Shown: piece by piece, positions 15,252 to 24,238 of the stretch
Layout of the letters: each line of letters starts with the position of its first letter
How positions within the stretch are numbered: the first letter of the stretch is position 1
Assembly (NCBI RefSeq): GCF_000422445.1
Contig: NZ_AULU01000006.1
Location: 1 to 64,000 of the forward strand
Direction of reading: 5' to 3'
From: Paenibacillus assamensis DSM 18201
Lineage (GTDB): Bacteria; Bacillota; Bacilli; Paenibacillales; Paenibacillaceae
DNA: 64,000 nucleotides
Notes under the pieces: model-generated
Told to the model about the DNA's origin: nothing
Databases searched by the model: none
What the model saw: the letters and a program-made list of their open reading frames with translations, nothing else
Made by a program: the position numbers and the translations under genes

Positions 15252-16796
15252 TCATTTGCGATAATGCAGTTTACGAGCCGATTGACGTTTTATGGGGGTT
15301 TTCATGGGAGAGGAGAAACCATGTTGCTTCCGTACTAGTGGAGTATTACTTTTTGTACTCGTGCTTAGACGGTATGAACGTGCCTGGTTTTTTACTTTTT
15401 TTTCTCTTTTTGTTTGAACGTTTGGGTTGTTTTTTGCAATTACATTTCTACTGGATCGAGCATTGGTTTTCAACCTTTTGGACAAAGCAATTCCGAAGAG
15501 AGGGCGTGAGGAAATAGGTTTTGGGCTCCCTTTTTTTAAGTGTGTAGGCTGGAGCTTATAGGCAGTTCTTGATCTTCGAGATATCGTACGTCTACTAGCT
15601 GCTGCAAATTGAGGAACTGCTTGAATTGCTTTCAGCGTTTGGATCAGACCGCTTCCTTGAGAGCGTTCATTCGTATTTTTTAGGGGATCTGCTGTGTTCA
15701 TTAACAATCTTCGCACTTCATCAGGGCTTAGAGCGCCATGTAATGACAATAGCAGCGCAACTGCGCCAGCAACGTGTGGAGCAGCCATAGAAGTGCCAGA
15801 TTCGATAGCAAAGCCATTTTTATGGTTCGTCGAAACGATAAGCTCTCCTGGAGCAATGATATCTACTTCCTTACCTCTGCTGCTGAAAGAAGCAACTTCA
15901 TACTTAGCGTTCATAGCAGCTACAGCGATCGTTTCTGGATATTTCGCTGGCTCATCTACCGATAGCGTATCTGGACCATCGTTTCCGGCAGAAGCAACGA
16001 CAATAATTCCTCTTTGGTGAGCTTTAATAATTGCACGCCGAAGAACGTCACTAGGATCATCCAACCCAAGACTCATATTAACAATATGAATTCGTTGTTG
16101 AATACACCATTCGATCGCATCCACAATGTCGGATACATAGCCCGTTCCCGTATTATCAAGGGCTTTGATGCCATACAGTTGAATATTCGGGGCTACGCCA
16201 AAAGGCATTTTTTGATGTCCGATTGCTGCAGCGATGCCTGCCACATGAGTTCCGTGACCATTGTCATCCTCATAGGACTCAAGTCGATTAATCATATTTA
16301 TGCCGCCAGCAATTTTTAAGTTAGGGTGTTCTGTTACACCTGTGTCAATGATTGCAATCTTGATGCCTTCTCCTTTTGTCTGTTTCCACACTTTTGGGGC
16401 TTCAACAGCGTGAATATTCCAAGGAATTTGCGGGAGCCTGACTTTGACCTCCTTCATTGACTTAGAAGTGAAGGTAGGCGAATAGTTGTCAGGTGAAGAG
16501 GTATATGAACGTACCCCTCCTTTTGACCAACGATGAATGCGAACTTGCTTATCCGTTTCTACCTTTCGGATGCTTGGATGGTAACTTGATGTATGGAGCT
16601 CCTTATCGGGATTCATATGACAACATATGGTGAGAGCAGAAGGGATTTGCTTCAGGGGATTAATGCCCTGTTTATGAAGCTCATGTAGCCAATTTTCATA
16701 AGCTTCACGATTGCGGCACACAATCATTTTACGAACACTGTATTTATGAGGCTGGGAATGAATATGGGCCTTCATATAAGCGGATAACGATCGCAT
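15252..16796 (-). CDS. S8 family subtilisin-like serine protease
   Basis: A 514-residue subtilase. Residues about 20-75 resemble an I9-type propeptide. The catalytic domain has the Asp motif IAIIDTGV near 149, the His motif NGHGTHVAGIAAA near 182, the oxyanion ASAGNDGP and the Ser motif SGTSMAAPHVAGA near 340. There is no signal peptide, so it probably acts inside the cell, perhaps in sporulation, unless exported by another route. The last 110 or so residues are a low-complexity tail packed with Lys, Arg and Ser, which is unusual. GAGGAG stands 7 nt before the ATG. Substrate unknown. Confidence 0.85.
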   Translation of the reverse strand: MRSLSAYMKAHIHSQPHKYSVRKMIVCRNREAYENWLHELHKQGINPLKQIPSALTICCHMNPDKELHTSSYHPSIRKVETDKQVRIHRWSKGGVRSYTSSPDNYSPTFTSKSMKEVKVRLPQIPWNIHAVEAPKVWKQTKGEGIKIAIIDTGVTEHPNLKIAGGINMINRLESYEDDNGHGTHVAGIAAAIGHQKMPFGVAPNIQLYGIKALDNTGTGYVSDIVDAIEWCIQQRIHIVNMSLGLDDPSDVLRRAIIKAHQRGIIVVASAGNDGPDTLSVDEPAKYPETIAVAAMNAKYEVASFSSRGKEVDIIAPGELIVSTNHKNGFAIESGTSMAAPHVAGAVALLLSLHGALSPDEVRRLLMNTADPLKNTNERSQGSGLIQTLKAIQAVPQFAAASRRTISRRSRTAYKLQPTHLKKGSPKPISSRPLFGIALSKRLKTNARSSRNVIAKNNPNVQTKREKKVKNQARSYRLSTSTKSNTPLVRKQHGFSSPMKTPIKRQSARKLHYRK

Positions 16797-16814
16797 GACG
16801 TTGCTCCTCTCACG

Positions 16815-16997
16815 ATGCTGTCTGGTCTCCTATTTTATGAGCAGCCATCGATTCCGGTGAGCCTGTTTACATACACAATTCATGCGCATCGGGGTATAAC
16901 CTCCCTAACGTGGACATACGTTGATTATGATAGAGCGGAACAGCTTCCAGACTATCGTTTTTCGGAGTTTGTCATTCCGTTATGGAAAGGTGTGTAG
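16815..16997 (+). CDS. Doubtful 60-codon open frame before the DUF4227 gene
   Basis: The frame ends 3 nt before the next gene. Its latter half (VDYDRAEQLPDYRFSEFVIP) looks protein-like in composition. Neither the ATG at 16815 nor the GTG at 16857 has a ribosome site, and the stretch also contains the upstream region of the divergent subtilase gene. I do not recognise a family. It may be a chance frame or a remnant. Confidence 0.22.
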   Translation: MLSGLLFYEQPSIPVSLFTYTIHAHRGITSLTWTYVDYDRAEQLPDYRFSEFVIPLWKGV

Positions 16998-17000
16998 ACG

Positions 17001-17237
17001 TTGATTGTATCGATTCGATCTGTAATGCAGCGCTTACGATTTATTGTTATTTTTTTCTTAGCCACCTATGTAGTGGTTCAATTACTTGGTGTTGTTTCGG
17101 CCTGGATAGCTCCGGTGAATAAATACCGTGAACCGCAAGGTCGTGCAGTAAAAGTATTCCATCCTAATGTGGAACTTGAATTGGAGCCGGAACAATTTCG
17201 TGAACGTTTGAAGTTGTATTACTGGCTTGGAGAATAA
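17001..17237 (+). CDS. DUF4227 membrane protein (YqzK-like)
   Basis: A 78-residue protein with one N-terminal membrane helix (residues about 11-33, LRFIVIFFLATYVVVQLLGVV) and a short outside domain containing REPQGRAVKVF, the DUF4227 signature. It lies between fur and xerD, as yqzK does in B. subtilis. The TTG at 17001 is preferred because GAAAGG lies 10 nt upstream; the in-frame ATG at 17025 has no site. Function unknown. Confidence 0.75.
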   Translation: MIVSIRSVMQRLRFIVIFFLATYVVVQLLGVVSAWIAPVNKYREPQGRAVKVFHPNVELELEPEQFRERLKLYYWLGE

Positions 17238-17316
17238 CGGCAGTTAATATTGTATTCTTTGTGGTGGAAGTCGTTCATAAATGGTGTTAAAGTGTAAGAG
17301 AAGGAGATTGACGAAC

Positions 17317-18246
17317 ATGAAGACGACGTTGGAACGACAAATGGCGCAATATATGCAGTATCTAACCGATGAACGTCAACTATCCCCTCATACGAAAGAT
17401 GCATACGAGCGGGATATTCAATCTTTTGTTCGTCACTTGTCAGCTGAAGGTATTGAGCAGGCAAATGAAGTGCTTCCTGTACATTTATTTCATTATGTAA
17501 ATTGGCTAAGAAGGCAAGGACGGGCTGCATCGACGATTACGAGGCATGTGGCCGCTCTTCGTGCCTTCTATCGTTATTTGATTCGGGAAGGGGAAGTTAG
17601 CAAAGATCCAACCATGGATCTTGAAGTTCCTAAAAGCGACCCCAAGCAGTTGACGGTGCTGTCAGTTGAGCAAGTTGGCAGGCTATTGGAAGCGCCTTCG
17701 CTGCATACACCGCAAGGAATTCGAGATCGTGCCATGCTGGAAACGCTTTATGGAACGGGTGCACGTGTATCTGAGCTGCTTGATCTGAACATAACGGATG
17801 TCAATTTACAATTGGGATTTGTTCGTTGTGTGATGAATCGCAAGGAGCGAATTGTACCACTTGGGGAAGTAGCCATTGAAGCGATTCGACTTTATTTAGA
17901 GAAGAGTAGAGAAGGCTTGCAGTCCCAATCATCTGGAGATCAGACGCAAGATGGACAAGCTCTATTTCTAAATCGTCATGGGCAGCGTATGACTCGACAA
18001 GGGTTCTGGAAGCGTCTTCGTACGTATGCAGCACAAATACCAGATATGCCTGAGCTGACTTTGCAAATGCTTCGTCAGACTTTTGCTGTTCATTTGTTGA
18101 ACAATGGGGCAGATATTCGTGTTGTGCAGGAACTACTTGGCCATGCGGATGCGGCAACGACCCAACGTTACGCGTCGATTCCCGAGAAGCCGAATATGAA
18201 GGAAGTATATTCATCTGCTCATCCAAGAGCTAAGAAAAATAAGTAA
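17317..18246 (+). CDS. xerD: Tyrosine recombinase, XerD type
   Basis: XerD/RipX works with XerC at dif to resolve chromosome dimers. The 309-residue protein has the N-terminal SAM-like core-binding domain (QYMQYLTDERQLSPHTKDAY) and a catalytic domain with R150 (GTGARVSELLDL), K176, R253, H276 (LLGHAD) and the nucleophile Y285 (TTQRYASI). The histidine of the HxxR box is absent: the sequence is TLQMLRQTFAV, with Q250 where XerD has His and Q254 where most have a second His. The ATG at 17317 follows AAGGAG by 10 nt. Position before deoB matches B. subtilis ripX. Full catalytic competence is uncertain. Confidence 0.82.
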   Translation: MKTTLERQMAQYMQYLTDERQLSPHTKDAYERDIQSFVRHLSAEGIEQANEVLPVHLFHYVNWLRRQGRAASTITRHVAALRAFYRYLIREGEVSKDPTMDLEVPKSDPKQLTVLSVEQVGRLLEAPSLHTPQGIRDRAMLETLYGTGARVSELLDLNITDVNLQLGFVRCVMNRKERIVPLGEVAIEAIRLYLEKSREGLQSQSSGDQTQDGQALFLNRHGQRMTRQGFWKRLRTYAAQIPDMPELTLQMLRQTFAVHLLNNGADIRVVQELLGHADAATTQRYASIPEKPNMKEVYSSAHPRAKKNK

Positions 18247-18315
18247 GCTGCTATATTGCGTATGAGCATGACGTGCCCTAAGCACAATAGCAAAGAGACA
18301 AAGAGGAGTGGTACG

Positions 18316-19494
18316 ATGTCACGCAAATTCAAAAAAGTAACCGTTATCGTGTTGGATAGTGTCGGTATTGGTGAGCTTCCTGATGCTGAATCTTTTGGCG
18401 ATAAAGGCTCGCATACACTAGGTCATATTATTGAGCGTGTCCCAGCTGTTAAGATCCCACATATGAATCAACTTGGCTTGGGTTCTATTGCAGACTTAGG
18501 CACATTGAAGCCTGTAGATGCTCCAACAGGAGTATATGGCAAAATGGCTGAAATTTCAGTAGGTAAAGATACAATGACAGGTCACTGGGAGTTGATGGGT
18601 CTTAACATTACAACCCCATTCCAAACTTATCCAGATGGATTCCCAGAAGAGTTGCTTCGTCAATTTGAAGAAAAAACAGGTCGCAAGGTGCTTTGCAACA
18701 AGCCTGCTTCTGGTACGGAAGTATTGGATCAATATGGCGAAGAGCAAATGAAGACAGGAAGCTGGATTGTTTACACCTCTGCTGATAGTGTATTCCAGCT
18801 TGCAGCTCACGAAGAAATTATTCCGTTGGACGAGTTGTACCGTGCGTGTGAAATTGCTCGTGAGTTGACATTGCAAGAAGAGTTCATGGTAGGTCGCGTT
18901 ATTGCAAGACCATATGTCGGAACTCCAGGCAACTTCAAGCGCACGCCTAACCGTCATGACTATGCGGTATCTCCGCCATCACCGACGGTATTGAATGCGC
19001 TTAAGGATGTTGGCAAAGATGTTATTTCTGTGGGCAAAATTAACGATATTTTCAGTGGTGAAGGCATTACTGCTTCTTATCCAACGAAGAGCAATGCACA
19101 CGGTATCGAAACGACAATTGATTTGATGGGACAATCTTTCGAAGGTTTGTTGTTCACAAACTTGGTAGACTTTGATTCCTTGTTCGGACATCGTCGTGAT
19201 CCAGAAGGATATGCAGGAGCGTTGGAAGAATTCGATGCTGCAGTTCCAAAATTGTTGGAAATGACAGGTCCTGAAGATTTGCTTATCATTACAGCAGACC
19301 ATGGTAATGACCCGATCCATCCAGGTACGGATCATACACGTGAATATGTGCCTTTGTTGGTATACAGCCCGTCTATTGAACCAGGTCGCTCCCTCGGAAT
19401 TCGTGCGACATTCGCAGACTTGGGTGCTACAGTAGCTGATAACTTTGGAGCGAAGCTTCCAGAGATTGGGACAAGCTTCTTGTCGGAGCTATAA
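18316..19494 (+). CDS. deoB: Phosphopentomutase
   Basis: DeoB interconverts (deoxy)ribose 1- and 5-phosphates, linking nucleoside breakdown to sugar metabolism. The 392 residues of this alkaline-phosphatase-superfamily, Mn-dependent enzyme show [15 protein letters not shown] at the N-terminus, [13 protein letters not shown] around the phosphorylated threonine, TADHGNDP and [10 protein letters not shown] near the C-terminus. The ATG follows AGAGGAG; a longer in-frame start at 18256 has no site. It forms a salvage cluster with punA and pdp. Confidence 0.95.
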   Translation: MSRKFKKVTVIVLDSVGIGELPDAESFGDKGSHTLGHIIERVPAVKIPHMNQLGLGSIADLGTLKPVDAPTGVYGKMAEISVGKDTMTGHWELMGLNITTPFQTYPDGFPEELLRQFEEKTGRKVLCNKPASGTEVLDQYGEEQMKTGSWIVYTSADSVFQLAAHEEIIPLDELYRACEIARELTLQEEFMVGRVIARPYVGTPGNFKRTPNRHDYAVSPPSPTVLNALKDVGKDVISVGKINDIFSGEGITASYPTKSNAHGIETTIDLMGQSFEGLLFTNLVDFDSLFGHRRDPEGYAGALEEFDAAVPKLLEMTGPEDLLIITADHGNDPIHPGTDHTREYVPLLVYSPSIEPGRSLGIRATFADLGATVADNFGAKLPEIGTSFLSEL

Positions 19495-19553
19495 GAATAT
19501 ACATCATGAGATTGCATCTAGCTCCTTAATACATATTAAGGAGGATGTAAGTA

Positions 19554-20381
19554 ATGAGTACAGTAACAACGTATAATCAAGTGCAGGAAGCTGCGGCTTA
19601 TATTCAGAGTCGTTCTTCTCATCAACCTGAGATTGGTTTGATTCTTGGGTCAGGGTTGGGGGTTCTCAGTAGTTTAGTTGAGAACCCAACTACTATTGCA
19701 TATGATGATATCCCGCATTTTCCAAAGTCAACGGTAGAAGGCCATGCTGGTGAGCTACTTATTGGTACGATTCGTGGACGAACCGTCATGTTGATGAAAG
19801 GTCGCTTTCACATCTATGAAGGATATGGTCCCGAGCTTACCGCATTTCCTGTACGTGTTATGAAAGCGGTTGGCGTTAAGCAACTGCTCGTAACGAATGC
19901 GGCAGGGGGCATTAATACTGCCTATCACGCAGGGGATTTAATGCTTATAAGCGATCATTTGAACCTGACTGCGCGCAACCCGCTCATCGGCCCAAATGAT
20001 GAGCAATTTGGCGTTCGTTTTCCCGACATGTCGGAAGCTTATAGTAAGCGCTTGCGCGCTGTTGCCAAAGAAGTTGCAGCACGTCACTCCTTTACGTTTC
20101 AGGAAGGTGTCTATGTTGGTCTGTTAGGACCTAACTATGAGACGCCTGCGGAAATCCGTATGCTGCGTACACTGGGCGCAGATGCGGTAGGCATGTCGAC
20201 GGTTTCGGAGGTTATCGTAGCAAGGCATGCTGGACTTGAAGTGCTGGGGATATCTTGTATTAGTAATATGGCCGCTGGAATCCTAGATCAACCACTTTCT
20301 CATGAAGAGGTTATGGAAACGGCAGAACAGGTTAAAGAACAATTCCTGGGACTTGTGCTGGATATCATACCTGCAATGTAA
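19554..20381 (+). CDS. punA: Purine nucleoside phosphorylase
   Basis: This enzyme cleaves inosine and guanosine with phosphate to base plus (deoxy)ribose 1-phosphate, the substrate of DeoB. The 275-residue trimeric-type PNP has GLILGSGLG, the VEGHAGELLIG loop, LLVTNAAGGIN, GPNYETPAEIRML and GMSTVSEVIVARH. AAGGAGG lies before the ATG, 59 bp after deoB, consistent with an operon. Confidence 0.94.
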   Translation: MSTVTTYNQVQEAAAYIQSRSSHQPEIGLILGSGLGVLSSLVENPTTIAYDDIPHFPKSTVEGHAGELLIGTIRGRTVMLMKGRFHIYEGYGPELTAFPVRVMKAVGVKQLLVTNAAGGINTAYHAGDLMLISDHLNLTARNPLIGPNDEQFGVRFPDMSEAYSKRLRAVAKEVAARHSFTFQEGVYVGLLGPNYETPAEIRMLRTLGADAVGMSTVSEVIVARHAGLEVLGISCISNMAAGILDQPLSHEEVMETAEQVKEQFLGLVLDIIPAM

Positions 20382-20447
20382 TTGTCAGGTTACTATACAA
20401 GTAATACAATTGAACAACAAGAATGACTTCAGGTAGGAGGAGTTAAC

Positions 20448-21776
20448 ATGAGAGCAGTTGACATCATTCAGAAAAAGCGTGAAGGTAAGGAACTTACACC
20501 AGAAGAAATCACATTTATGGTTCGTGGATATAGTGAAGGAAATGTACCTGACTATCAAGTAGCTGCTTGGGCTATGGCTATCTACTTCCAAGGGATGAGC
20601 GCAAAAGAAACAGCGCAATTAACTTTGGAAATGGCGAAGTCTGGCGATCAAATTGATTTGAGCCCAATTGCTGGTGTCAAAGTAGACAAGCACTCCACTG
20701 GCGGTGTAGGCGACAAAACAACGTTAATTCTTGCGCCGATGGTCGCAGCAGCAGGGGTTCCTGTAGCGAAAATGTCAGGGCGCGGGCTTGGACATACAGG
20801 TGGTACTATAGATAAGTTGGAAGCGATTGCAGGTTACCAAGTTGAGCTTCCGCGCGAAACATTTATTAACCAAGTAAATGATATCGGCGTATCGCTGATC
20901 GGACAAAGTGGTAACATCACACCGGCTGACAAGAAGCTCTATGCTTTGCGTGACGTAACAGCAACAGTGGAATCAATCCCGCTTATCGCAAGCTCTGTTA
21001 TGAGTAAGAAGATTGCAGCGGGTGCAGATGCGATCGTGCTTGATGTTAAGACAGGCAGCGGTGCATTTATGAAGACGCTTGACGATTCCATTGCGCTCGC
21101 ACAAGCGATGGTGGATATCGGAACAGAAGTTGGCCGCGATACAGTAGCAATTATTTCTGATATGGATCAACCGCTAGGACATCTGATTGGTAACGGTCTT
21201 GAAGTAGAGGAGGCAATTGCGACACTGCATGGCAAAGGCCCTGAAGATCTTCATGAATTGTCTATGATTCTAGGTTCTCATATGGTTGTGCTTGGCAAGC
21301 AAGCATCCACTACAGAAGAGGCTCGTGAAATTCTTGAGAAAACAATTGCAGATGGTTCTGCATTCGATCGTTTGAAGCAGCTTGTTGAAGCGCAAGGCGG
21401 CGATGTAGCTATGGTTGAAGATACAGCTAAGCTTCCGCATGCAGCTAAACGTATAGAAGTGCTTGCTGAGAATGATGGTTACGTCTCCAGCATTGAAGCA
21501 GAGAGCATTGGCATTGCAGCTATGCTTCTAGGTGCCGGACGTGAGACAAAGGAAAGTGTCATTGACTTGGCTGTAGGGCTTGACCTACGTAAAAAAGTAG
21601 CAGATGAAGTGAAAAAAGGTGATGTGCTTGCGATTCTACATGTGAATGATGAATCACGTGTGGAAGAGTCTAAACAGCGCATTATTCAAGCGTATCAGCT
21701 ATCTGCTGAGCCAGTTGCGGAGAAACCGCTTGTGTATGCCATCGTAACGAAGGACGGCGTACAACGTTTTGTGTAA
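20448..21776 (+). CDS. pdp: Pyrimidine-nucleoside phosphorylase
   Basis: Phosphorolysis of uridine and thymidine, completing the salvage trio with PunA and DeoB. The 442-residue glycosyltransferase-3 family protein shows DKHSTGGVGDKTTL, SGRGLGHTGGTIDKLEAI, the KIAAGADAIVLDVKTGSGAF signature and a C-terminal barrel-sandwich domain. AGGAGGAG precedes the ATG. The operon ends at a terminator shared with the converging glutamate dehydrogenase gene. Confidence 0.94.
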   Translation: MRAVDIIQKKREGKELTPEEITFMVRGYSEGNVPDYQVAAWAMAIYFQGMSAKETAQLTLEMAKSGDQIDLSPIAGVKVDKHSTGGVGDKTTLILAPMVAAAGVPVAKMSGRGLGHTGGTIDKLEAIAGYQVELPRETFINQVNDIGVSLIGQSGNITPADKKLYALRDVTATVESIPLIASSVMSKKIAAGADAIVLDVKTGSGAFMKTLDDSIALAQAMVDIGTEVGRDTVAIISDMDQPLGHLIGNGLEVEEAIATLHGKGPEDLHELSMILGSHMVVLGKQASTTEEAREILEKTIADGSAFDRLKQLVEAQGGDVAMVEDTAKLPHAAKRIEVLAENDGYVSSIEAESIGIAAMLLGAGRETKESVIDLAVGLDLRKKVADEVKKGDVLAILHVNDESRVEESKQRIIQAYQLSAEPVAEKPLVYAIVTKDGVQRFV

Positions 21777-21805
21777 TCCATTTTTATATTAAATATAGGT
21801 AACAG

Positions 21806-21846
21806 AGAAAGCTGCTTGTTCCTTCAAGGGACAAGCAGCTTTCTTA
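21806..21846. terminator. Bidirectional terminator between pdp and the glutamate dehydrogenase gene
   Basis: AGAAAGCTGCTTGTTCC pairs with GGGACAAGCAGCTTTCT around a TTCAA loop. T-rich sequence follows on both strands. Confidence 0.88.
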
Positions 21847-21860
21847 TTTTGTTCTATTTA

Positions 21861-23129
21861 TTATACCCAACCACGAATGCGCATTGCTTCAGCGATACGC
21901 TTGATCGAGATCATAAACGCAGCTGTACGAAGATCAGTTTGATGCTCTTTAGCTAAGAAACGAACTTCGCGGTAAGCTTCTACCATTTTCACTTGAAGTT
22001 TCTCATTCACTTCTTCTTCGCTCCAATAGAAGCTCATTAAGTTTTGTACCCACTCAAAGTAGGAAACAGTTACGCCACCCGCATTTGCAAGGATATCTGG
22101 AATGACTAAGACTCCCTTATCACTCAAAATTTTATCTGCTTCTGGTGTTGTAGGCCCGTTTGCTGCTTCAGCGACAATTTTAGCTTTAACTTTATCAGCA
22201 TTCACAGATGTAATTACGTTCTCCAAAGCAGCAGGGATAAGTACATCTACATCAAGCTCCAAAATGCTGTCGGCACTGATTTGATACTTTTTATCGTAAT
22301 TAGCCAATGATCCTGCGTCTTTACACGCATTAACTGCTTCTAAGTCTAGACCGTTCTGATTGTAAATAGCACCCTTAGAGTCGCTAACTGCTACAATCGT
22401 AAATCCAAGCTCAGTTAACAATTCTGCAGCGATACGCCCTGCATTGCCGTAGCCTTGAATAGCGACAGTTGCCTCGTTAGGCTTCTTGCCCAATTCTTCA
22501 AGAGCTTCGAGAATCGTAAATACGCAGCCGCGAGCCGTAGCTTCATTACGCCCTTTTGATCCACCAAGAATAATCGGTTTACCTGTAATGACGCCAGGTT
22601 GGAAGGAACCTTTCTTCTTGCTGTACGTATCCACCATCCATGCCATAACTTGAGCATTCGTATAAACATCTGGAGCAGGAATATCTTTGTCAGGGCCTAC
22701 GAAGTCAGCGATGGCTTCCATAAATCCTCGGCTGACACGCTCTAGTTCACCTTTGCTCATCTCAGTAGGGTTACAGATGACACCGCCTTTACCACCACCG
22801 TATGGCAAGCTAACAACACCACATTTGAAGCTCATCCACATCGACAAAGCTTTTACTTCATCAAGAGTTACATCTGGATGAAAACGAATGCCGCCTTTTG
22901 TTGGACCAATTGCATCATTGTGCTGCGAACGATACCCTTCGAAAACTTTTACAGAACCATCATCCATCTTAACTGCAAAGTTGACAGTGAGCACGCGCAT
23001 AGGACGTTTAAGAAATTCGATTTCCTGCTGAGGTAGATTCAAGTGAGATGCTGCAATTTCGATCTGCCTCTGTACAATCTCATAAGGATTCAGTGTCTCT
23101 TGCTTAACTGCTGTTGATGTAATAGCCAT
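21861..23129 (-). CDS. gudB: NAD-dependent glutamate dehydrogenase
   Basis: This enzyme oxidatively deaminates glutamate to 2-oxoglutarate. The 422-residue hexameric enzyme has GPTKGGIRFHPDV, the catalytic lysine region MSFKCGVVSLPYGGGKGGV, and the Rossmann motif QGYGNAGR. It is uninterrupted, without the three-residue duplication that inactivates GudB in B. subtilis 168. RocG is an equally close name. In Bacillus gudB lies near ypbH; here it sits between pdp and a hypothetical gene. GGAGGAG precedes the ATG. Confidence 0.9.
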   Translation of the reverse strand: MAITSTAVKQETLNPYEIVQRQIEIAASHLNLPQQEIEFLKRPMRVLTVNFAVKMDDGSVKVFEGYRSQHNDAIGPTKGGIRFHPDVTLDEVKALSMWMSFKCGVVSLPYGGGKGGVICNPTEMSKGELERVSRGFMEAIADFVGPDKDIPAPDVYTNAQVMAWMVDTYSKKKGSFQPGVITGKPIILGGSKGRNEATARGCVFTILEALEELGKKPNEATVAIQGYGNAGRIAAELLTELGFTIVAVSDSKGAIYNQNGLDLEAVNACKDAGSLANYDKKYQISADSILELDVDVLIPAALENVITSVNADKVKAKIVAEAANGPTTPEADKILSDKGVLVIPDILANAGGVTVSYFEWVQNLMSFYWSEEEVNEKLQVKMVEAYREVRFLAKEHQTDLRTAAFMISIKRIAEAMRIRGWV

Positions 23130-23228
23130 GGTTCTCCTCCAAATTGTTTATTTTTCAGTGGTGTAAGTTTTTTGAAAGGATACCTGAAATTAGGTCCTTC
23201 CGTTTGCACTATCTAAATATTTTCTTGT

Positions 23229-23256
23229 ATTTTATCATAAATATGCGGTCGGTCAA
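23229..23256 (-). promoter_or_regulatory. Probable sigma-A promoter of the glutamate dehydrogenase gene
   Basis: Minus strand: TTGACC (23256-23251), 16-bp spacer, TAAAAT (23234-23229), giving a leader of about 90 nt. The leader contains an ACCT/AGGT inverted repeat near 23180. Confidence 0.55.
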
Positions 23257-23500
23257 CTTATAAACTGGCTAGTTATGTGAATGAAATTTTTTATATGAGC
23301 ACAAAAGAAATCTTTATAGACCTTTATTTTTCAATGTTTTATTAGATGTTCGTGGGAATGATATCGCCTGATTTTATGTGAAGAAAACGCTTCATCACAA
23401 TACAGTGCATGTATAATTATGCATAACGAAGTTACTGTGTCATTATCTGTCACTCTCTTAAAAATCGTTAAATCCCCCCTTGTAACTGTGCATATCTAGT

Positions 23501-23534
23501 AAGGTAAATGTACCTTTCGACGAATGTACCTTTC
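23501..23534. repeat. Tandem 12-bp direct repeats in the 23130-23589 gap
   Basis: AATGTACCTTTC occurs at 23507-23518 and 23523-23534, a 16-bp period. The first copy is part of the palindrome AAGGTA-AATG-TACCTT (23501-23516). The repeats lie 56 bp before the hypothetical gene. A TATAAT is present at 23412-23417 without a good -35. The rest of the gap is AT-rich with no gene seen. Confidence 0.6.
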
Positions 23535-23589
23535 AAAAGACTGTAAAGCTGCATCTTATAAAGGGATAAAACAAAAAGGAGTTGTTTGT

Positions 23590-24015
23590 ATGGGATTCAG
23601 CAGTAATAGTGAGACTGCAGGAGCTACTACTACTAATACCTCTACCACTAGAACATTTTCTACAGGTCCACTAGAAAATGCAGCGAATAACCGTTCTGCC
23701 ACTGTCATTGCAAAAGTACTGAATAACGGAACTGGCCAAGTTAAAGCAGAAGTAGCTGTGTTTAAGTTGAATGGTAAGAAAAAGTGTATTACGAGAGATT
23801 CGGTCACTTTATCTCCAGGCACGTCTGATTTCCTTTCTGTCAACTTGAACCGCAGCGTTTTGCAGTTTGAGGTAGAAATCAAAATTACGGGACGCAGTGC
23901 ACTTCTAGGTGTTTTTGGTAAAACAGCGGGAGGCAACTTGAATCCTACACATCGTGTACTCAACTCGGAGTTTACTCGTGTTATTCGCAAAAACAAATCG
24001 TCTAGAACTAGATAA
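23590..24015 (+). CDS. Hypothetical protein with Thr-rich N-terminus
   Basis: I do not recognise a characterised family. The 141-residue product begins with a Ser/Thr-rich stretch (TAGATTTNTSTTRTFSTGPL), then a predicted beta-rich domain with alternating hydrophobic residues (ATVIAKVLNNGTGQVKAEV), and ends in a basic RVIRKNKSSRTR tail. No signal peptide, cysteine pair or membrane helix is seen; a spore-surface or scaffold role is only a guess. AAAAAGGAG precedes the ATG at 23590. A strong terminator follows, so it is probably monocistronic. Confidence 0.75.
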   Translation: MGFSSNSETAGATTTNTSTTRTFSTGPLENAANNRSATVIAKVLNNGTGQVKAEVAVFKLNGKKKCITRDSVTLSPGTSDFLSVNLNRSVLQFEVEIKITGRSALLGVFGKTAGGNLNPTHRVLNSEFTRVIRKNKSSRTR

Positions 24016-24024
24016 CTAGGAAGG

Positions 24025-24063
24025 AAAGCACAGTTGCGCGTTATGCGTACTGTGCTTTTTTTT
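24025..24063 (+). terminator. Terminator after the Thr-rich hypothetical gene
   Basis: AAAGCACAGT pairs with ACTGTGCTTT, followed by a long T run. Confidence 0.9.
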
Positions 24064-24238
24064 GTGTGTGGAATATTTTAGGTGCAAGAGGTCGACAATG
24101 TGAAAAGGCATTCTTTTCTCTTATGCATGCGTGATTGCTATGAACGACAGGCGTTCGCTTTGTGAGAATGTGAATATACGTAATCTTATGCATTTTCAGA
24201 GAGTTAAGAGTGAATACAATCAATGAGGAGGGAACGAC

